DNA of 64,000 nt from Cryptomeria japonica (taxonomy: Eukaryota; Streptophyta; Pinopsida; Cupressales; Cupressaceae), in assembly GCF_030272615.1 (NCBI RefSeq), contig NC_081410.1:292612457-292676456 (forward strand), in the 5' to 3' direction. Positions 57,965 through 64,000 of this stretch are shown piece by piece. The number at the start of each line of letters is the position of its first letter. Position 1 is the stretch's first letter. Made by a program: the position numbers and the translations under genes. The notes below the pieces were generated by a model, which searched no databases, was not told where the DNA came from, and was given only the letters and a program-made list of their open reading frames with translations.

Positions 57965-59778
57965 TAGAGGCACGTGCTCCTTACGATAGACAGTAGACAT
58001 TATGTAGTTTGACATTTTGTAGTCAGCCTACGGGCCATACTTAGGACAGATAGTCCAATTTTGTACTCCGATATTATTGTGACATATGATATGATATGCA
58101 TCGATATGATGAGATGCAAATGACTTGTGACATATGTTATTTTCCATGTATGGATGACTTATGCACTGTTGATGTACCATTGTGGAACATGTATGGATAT
58201 GTTTTTGTTTATGTGTTTTTTGATGCCTTGATAGTATGAAATGGATAAAATGCTTGATATGATGCTTAATGTAATGAAAATGTACTAACGAAATGGATGC
58301 AGGATGTAGTATATGTGTGTGGGGAAATCGAAGCACTAGACCGAACTGACTATCCAAACTGACGGAAGAAGTGTTAGTAAGAAGAAAATGAGACAGAAGA
58401 CACTTAAAGATGAAGAAAACTTGCTTTCAGTAATGCACTTTGTAGGTGAGAACCTTTATTTTTATGTAGCAAAATGGATGCATAGCATCATGGCATTGAA
58501 GGCCAGAGCTGAAATGTAACCCTTTTTGCAAAAGACAGACACATCACAAACAAACAACAATCACAATCAAAAGAAAACAGGACCATGAACCATCCTGGTC
58601 ACTCTAAATCACTCAGTGACATCATCAAGCAACATAGGAACATGATCAAAGATAAATCAATAGAAAGATAAGATGCACAAATTCCAACAAATCAAACAAA
58701 CACCTTGATCTTCGTTGTCAAAAGTTGAACGTGCAGATAGGACGATCATGCTGTCTAGTTTCAGGACATGTGGTACCCTGTCTAAGACAGGACACAGTCT
58801 AGTTTCGAGTATACCACACCCTGTATAAGAACCATGATAGTGTGCCAAGGACGAATTGATTTTGAGGTTGATTGATATGACAATTCTGATCAGTTTGAAT
58901 GTCTGGTTTGATTGAAAAAGTTCATCTATTAAAGCGTGATTTCATTAAAGCACAATGTTGGAGGGATGCTTAGTGATTTATCTTATGCACAAAAAGGGAT
59001 CCTTTATTGACAAAATGTTTATTTTTTTGGATTTTAATTTTTTGAAATTTTTTTGTGTTCATTTTTTCAGGACTTTATATGACTTTTTAGGGATTTTTTC
59101 AAGACATTTTTCAATTTTTTTAGAGATTTTTTCTGGGACATTATATGATTTTTTTGGATTATTTCAGGACATTTTTAAATTTTTTATGATTTTTTTCAGG
59201 ACATTTTTCAATTTTTAAGATTATTTCAGGACATTTTTGAATTTTTATGATCTTTTTTCAGGACATTTTTGAATTTTTATGATATCTTTTCAGGACATTT
59301 TTGAATTTTTATGATTTTTTTTCAGGACATTTTTGAATGCAAAAGTTCCAGTGATCGATCATGACAAGGGAAACACACCCAATGCGCATCTGAAAGACAT
59401 ACATAGACCGGGACCAAAACATATGTACAAGAAACCGGGGTATGCAAGACAATGATGTTGACCAATAACAGGCCTGGGAGAGAACATTGGATCAAGACAA
59501 AGATAGACGTGAGAAACCGGCCGAGAAAAAGCATAGATGAGAGATCATGATAGATGACGGAGCAACGATCTCATTTTACACATGGCACCTGTTTGCCTGG
59601 TTTTCACCAAGGTATTTGCCCCAAGTGCCTGTTTGCCAGGTTTTCACCTAGAGGGCGAATCATTTTTTTTTCTTTACTTTTTTTGCTTTTTTACTTTTTT
59701 TTTTTTTTTGTATTTTTTCTCTTTTTTTGATTTTTTTGTATTTTTCAGGATCATATTTGAAGAAGTACTGATAGAAAA
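57965..59778 (-). other. Element C non-coding 3' region downstream of pol
   Basis: 58345-58900 is shared with Element B (37150-37860), including TAGTAAGAAGAAA, GGTGAGAACCTTTATTT, CATCATGGCATTGAAGGC and ACCATGAACCATCC. 59060-59340 is an array of nine units with the core TTCAGGACATTTTTGAATTT. 59585-59650 holds two copies of GCCTGTTTGCC-GGTTTTCACC. T-rich simple sequence (59660-59745) then leads to the integrase stop. In the sense direction this is the A-rich tail behind pol. Confidence 0.7.
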
Positions 59779-61296
59779 TTATGCCCAGTACTTGCGAAGA
59801 TGCATGCTGTTTATAGGATCGGACAAAGGTTCACCTTCTGGGGTAGCAAGCTGATATGCCCCCGAGCCATATGCTACAGTTACTATGAAAGGACCAACCC
59901 AATTAGGTTCAAATTTACCTTTGATGATGTCAGTAGACTGTGCATTCTTAGGGTTTGCCTTTAAAACTAGGTCTCCCACTTCGAAGTGTCGCCCTTTGAC
60001 CTTCTTATTATAAGAGCGACGGAGACGGTTTTGATATGCTTGCAAATGTGTCAGAGCTGTCTGACGTTTCTCATCTAACATCTCAAGCTGATGCAGCCGA
60101 GAGACTCTGTGTGTCTCATCATCAATCAGATGTTGCAAGGAAGGAATCTCCACTTCCAAGGGTAAAATAGCTTCCGCATCATACACCAAAGAATAAGGTG
60201 TTGCGCCAGTAGGTGTGCAGATAGAAGTGCGATAGGCCCATAGTGCTGGATTCAACTGAACATGCCAATCGTGACCAGCATCATTGACAACCTTTTTCAG
60301 GATCTTGATAATGGTTTTATTGGATGCCTCAGCTTGACCATTCCCCTATGGATAGTATGGACTAGAGAAACGGTGTTGGATATGAAATTTTTCACAAAGT
60401 TCCTTGACATCTTTATTCTTGAAGGGACGACCATTATCTGTGACTATGGCCAGGGGAACCCCATACCAGCATATGATATAATTCAGCAAGAATTTTGAAA
60501 TTTGGACACCCGTTATATAGGTCATGGGGATAGCCTCAATCCATTTTGTAAAGTACTCTGTAGCTATAATGATGAACTTGTGTCCATTTGCAGAGGTCGG
60601 GTGAATCTTGCCAATAAGATCCAATCCCCATTGAGAAAAAGGCCACGGAGATATGACAGAATGAAGCTCTTGGGCTAGTGCATGAATGTAGTTTCCATGA
60701 ATCTGGCATTTGTAGCACTTCTTAACAAAATCATGAACATCTTTTTCCAGAGTGGGCCAATAATACCCAGCACGAATCAACTTTTTAGCTAAGCTTAGAC
60801 CATTGAAATGGCCTCCACATATACCATCGTGAACCTCGTGTAAAGCCATTTGTGCTTCGTCAGAATCCAAACACCTGAGGAGGGTATGGTCAAAGGAACG
60901 GTGGTAAAGGGTGTCGGCGATGATGACATATTTGGCTGTCTGTCGGATAAAGGCTCGGTGTTGGTTAGCGGAAAGATTGGGTGGTAAGGTTTGGGATTTT
61001 AAATATTGATATACGTCATTGTACCATGGGGAGTTAGGACCAACAAGAATGCACATCACATCTGCTGTCAGAATGTCAAAAGAAGGAACCAGCAATTGTT
61101 CAACTAAAAATTCACATTTGTCCATATTGTTTGGCATATTTAACATGGAGGCAATCGTAGCCATTGCATTTGCCGACTTGTTTTGCATTCTGGGAACTTG
61201 ATTGAAATGGATAGCCGTGAATTTGGTCTTGAATAAATCTACCATATGCTTATAGGGAATAAGCTTTTCATCTTTTGTTTCGTAGTCATCATTCAC
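59779..61296 (-). pseudogene. Element C integrase
   Basis: Frame 61296-59779, one stop (TAG 60346-60348). In the first 316 codons: H156 and H163 with C194 and C197 form the zinc-binding HHCC region (GICGGHFNG, KKCYKCQIHG). The core has Asp226 in QWGLDLIGK and Asp287 in IVTDNG. The third catalytic residue, Glu in GQAEASNK, lies just beyond the stop. The last 158 codons (60255-59779) hold NPALWAYRTS, TPYSLVYDAEAILPLEVE and the C-terminal GPFIVTVAYGSGAYQLATP module, ending MHLRKYWA. All catalytic residues are present; the single stop disables it unless read through. Confidence 0.92.
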
Positions 61297-61602
61297 TTGT
61301 CAGATGACTAATTGAGAATCTCCATAGACTTGCAAATGCTTGATGTTCCAGTGGACTGCTACTCGGAGTCCTGTGACCAGTGCTTCATACTCTGTAATGT
61401 TATTGGTACAGTGGAAAGTTATTCTGTAAGACTTTGGAATAGCGTCACCTTGAGGGGTGACAAACAAGATGCCGGCTCCAGACCCGAACTTAGTATGGGA
61501 CCCATCAAAGTATAACTTCCATTCATTAGAGGATGTGAAAGAAAAGACTGATTCATCTGGAAAATTGGTCAACATGGGATGATCATCAGAAATAGGAGCC
61601 AC
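61297..61602 (-). pseudogene. Element C second (archaeal-type) RNase H
   Basis: Same frame as the integrase, separated by TGA at 61297-61299. Landmarks: EWKLYFDGSHTKFGSGAGIL (first Asp), NNITEYEALVTGL (catalytic Glu), LQVYGDSQLVI (Asp). The enzyme cuts RNA in RNA-DNA hybrids; its presence in addition to the retroviral-type RNase H is the hallmark of the Tat lineage. The later His/Asp part runs on past the stop (NKSANAMATIASM at 61180 or so). Confidence 0.92.
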
Positions 61603-62649
61603 TGCAAGTTGATCTGCTATGACTTGTCCTTTGATGGCCTTTCACTCCATATACTCAATGTCAAATTCACTGAGAATCATGACCCATTTTGCTAGGCGAC
61701 CCGTCAAAGCTACTCGGCTAAGCAAATATTTTAAGGGATCAATTTTTGCAACCAACAATGTTTGGTGGCTCAGCATATAATGTTGGAGTTTCTGAGTTGC
61801 AAATACCACTGCTAAGCATGCCCTTTCAATAGTTGAATAATTGAGCTCATAGCCTACCAGTGTCCAACTGATATAGTAAATAGCTTGCTCTTTGCCATTC
61901 TCATCTTGTTGGGCCAAGAGAACCCCTAATGCCATTTCAGTGGCAGAAATATATAATGAAAATGGCTTTCCATCTATCGGAGGCATTAGAATAGGTGGTG
62001 ACAACAAATATTCTTTAAGGGCTTGAAAAGCCTCTTGACATTGCTCAGTCCATTTGAAAGTGACACCTTTATGCAACAGATGTTGGAATGGATGACATTT
62101 GTCGGCCAACTGAGCTATGAAATGGCGGATTGACTGGAGCTTTCCTTGTAGACTTCTTAATTGCCGGAGATTTGAAGGTGGAGGCATATCCATTATTGCT
62201 TTGACTTTGGCAGGGTCGACCTCAATGCCTCAGTGAGAAACAATGTATCCTAGTAATTTTCCAGCTATGACACCAAATACACACTTCTTTGGATTGAGCC
62301 TGAGTTTGTAGGTCTCCATTCGGTCAAAGATCGAGCCCAGGATGGCTAGATGACTATCTCGGGTGACAGATTTTCATAACAAATCATCAACATAGTCCTC
62401 CATCAAAGTGTGCATGAAATCATGAAAAATGGTCGTCATTGCTCTTTGATATGTTGCGCCTGCATTTTTAAGACCGAAGGGCATCACATTCCAACAGTAG
62501 GTACCCCAAGCACAGGTGAATGCTGTCTTATGCTGATCTTCAGGAGCAATGCGAATTTGGTTATAGCCGGAGAAACCATCCATTAATGAAAGCATCTCAT
62601 ATCCAACCATCATGTCCACTATGATGTCTATGTTTGGCAATGGAATCAT
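61603..62649 (-). pseudogene. Element C reverse transcriptase (C-terminal part) and RNase H
   Basis: 62649-62374: LPNIDIIVDMMVGYEMLSLM, DGFSGYNQI, WNVMPFGLKNAGATYQRAM and the YVDD catalytic box, then TGA 62371. 62370-62194 continues the thumb (LRLNPKKCVFGV, LLGYIVSH) with a further TGA. 62193-61642: the first RNase H (CHPFQHLLHKG, GVLLAQQDENGKEQAIYYI, GYELNYSTIERACLAVV, WVMILSEFDIEYME), then TGA near 61639. The TGA codons sit where CGA (Arg) is expected in several cases, a C-to-T change. Confidence 0.9.
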
Positions 62650-63979
62650 CTTTAGGGCATGCTTTATTGAGATCCCTAAAATCTGTGCAGATTCTGATGC
62701 CCCCAGTTACTTTGCTAACTGGTACTAAATTTGAAATCCAGTCTACATAATCAATGGGTCTGATGAAGCCCACATCTAGCAATTTTTTTAGTTCCACTTT
62801 GACCAAAAGAGCCACCTGAGGATGCATCTTTCTAAGTTTCTGTTTGACAGGCTTGGCATCAGCTTTTAGTGGCAAATGATGAAGAACCACTTCTGGATCA
62901 AGGCCAGGCATATCTGCGTAGGACCATGCGAAGCTGATCTTCTTCTCAAGAAAGAAATTGACAAAATCTACTTTTTCCTGTTGTGAGAGAGAAGCAACAA
63001 AATGAATGACCTTAGGGTTGTCAGGTGTACCCAAATTGATTTCCTCAGTCATTTCCACAAGTAATGTTGATTTGTCCTGACTTGATAGGGGTATGTCCAC
63101 TCTTCCACCTTTGGGCACCTCAGAGAGGTTTTCACCCACAGGTACGTCTTTTCTTTTTACTTTTGTATGATCAGAGAGTGCCTTACGGTTTTCACCCAAA
63201 GATCTATTCTTTTGATTTTTTACTATTTCTTTTCTTTTTTCATTTTGATGACTGGAAGAGGGAGTTGACTCTCCAAAATATGCCATGGAATCCAGGTCAA
63301 CAACAAAAACTGCCTTGTGATCACCTTGTAGTATGCCTTCCCGTAATCCAAGGAATTCTGCAATTGCTTCGTCATTTTGAAAACAGTCCAATGTGAGCGG
63401 TTCTTGTTGGTCATATTGGATAAGCTGGGGATAGATGAGGGGCATGTCATCATCAGTTGTAAGAAGAGAGAGGGATGATATGGTAAAGATATGAACATCT
63501 ATAGTGTCACTATCCGAACTGCTTGTATCGGATTCAGAGCTTGGATCCCAAAATGTCTCTATCCAAGCATGGGGACAGGTTTTAGGAAGAGGAGTTATTT
63601 CATGTTTGTCTTCCATAGGCAAGTTATCAAGGTCAATGAAAATATTGTCGAGGGCATAGGAGCTAGAAGAAAAAGAACTCCACTCCCAATCATTGGAATT
63701 AGTTTCGGGTCGGGTATCCTCAGGTGTTATTTCATCGTCAGAATCATGCCCTTTTCGACATGGGGGCACTTTGGTAGATGTGGATCCAATTCGCAATGGT
63801 ACAAAACCTAACCCTAAAGTTGGAGGTCTCCTCTTGGGTATGACAGGTTCTAGCCTTCCATTGTTGTTCAGGCCTAAGCCACTGCAACCATCATATCCTT
63901 TCTTTTGCAGCATAGTAAATCCTTTGCCATATCATTCCACTCGCAACCTAACAGGTGGGGTCTCAGTTGGATCTTTATA
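62597..63979 (-). pseudogene. Element C G-patch, acidic linker and start of reverse transcriptase
   Basis: 63950-63860 gives a G-patch (YGKGFTMLQKKGYDGCSGLG), with a stop just upstream in the VE*YGKG stretch. An acidic Ser/Asp-rich linker follows (SSESDTSSSDSDTIDVHIF), then IPLSSQDKSTLLVEMTEEIN. RT begins at FAWSYADMPGLDPEVVLHHL and runs through LRKMHPQVALLVKVELKKLL, FIRPIDYVDWISNLVPV and RICTDFRDLNKACPKDD. At about 62643-62650 two bases are missing relative to the expected LPNID continuation, shifting the frame into 62649-62374. It lies at the edge of the window; protease and gag would be further right. Confidence 0.88.
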
Positions 63980-64000
63980 AAGCCAACCTATGACATCATC

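Larger units (their letters stand above)
53809..64000 (-). mobile_element. Element C: Tat-type Ty3/gypsy element, 5' end beyond the window
   Basis: Minus-strand element. From the window edge leftward: G-patch and linker, RT, RNase H, second RNase H, integrase (ending 59779), non-coding 3' region, polypurine tract (55319-55334), 3' LTR (about 53809-55318). On the plus strand, between pol and the 3' LTR, sits a PMD ORF. LTR and 3' region are shared with Element B, and domain order and the antisense gene with Element A. Pol is the best preserved in the window: I see one frameshift and a handful of stops in about 4.1 kb. Gag, protease and 5' LTR lie outside. Confidence 0.88.

Overview
The window looks like nuclear DNA from a large-genome land plant, packed with nested and decaying retrotransposons. 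The signs are AT-rich sequence, Ty3/gypsy elements of the Tat type (a second, archaeal-type RNase H in Pol), copia-type LTRs, a CACTA (En/Spm) transposase remnant, plant mobile domain (PMD) ORFs, and a piece of the transcription factor SPT6. A conifer or other gymnosperm is a plausible source, but that is inference. I see no intact host gene, rRNA, tRNA or CRISPR array.

Left third (1-16.7 kb): gene-poor DNA with copies of a dispersed repeat; a CACTA TNP2-type transposase pseudogene (about 3.56-5.04 kb, minus strand); an unrecognised one-frame pseudogene ending in an A-tract and split by a 1.5-kb solo LTR (5970-7464); a truncated, rearranged SPT6 fragment (9530-10232); a tandem array with a unit of about 472 bp; and a 3-kb inverted-repeat (foldback) element (12380-15415) inserted in that repetitive DNA with an AATTCC duplication.

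Middle (16.7-50.9 kb): Element A is a plus-strand Tat-type Ty3/gypsy element, LTR to LTR 16694-50890, flanked by AATAT on both sides. Its 5' leader is split by a copia-type element (18709-25190, perfect TAAAC duplication). That element has gag with zinc knuckles and a long unknown ORF but no pol. The A 3' region is split by Element B (35392-45794, minus strand), a pol-less Tat relative with one very long unknown reading frame. A itself carries broken gag, protease, G-patch, RT, RNase H, second RNase H and integrase. Beyond pol, on the opposite strand, lies a broken PMD gene.

Right (50.9-64 kb): the second half of a copia LTR split by A, another copia LTR end with a primer-binding site, then Element C, a minus-strand Tat element whose 3' LTR (about 53809-55318) and pol (59779 to the window edge) are present. 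C also carries a PMD ORF antisense to pol, intact over 338 codons (56114-57130).

Most interesting pattern: two diverged Tat elements (A, C) keep an antisense PMD gene in the same slot between pol and the 3' LTR. Short repeat arrays built on a GCGC-Y-T-N-TGTC-like core sit in the sense leaders (A, B) and again in front of the antisense PMD gene (A, C). The leader sequence is conserved between A and the pol-less B although their coding content is unrelated. Together this suggests a two-gene, two-strand retroelement system with shared leader signals and parasitic derivatives. Most nonsense codons are of the C-to-T type expected from decay of methylated DNA.
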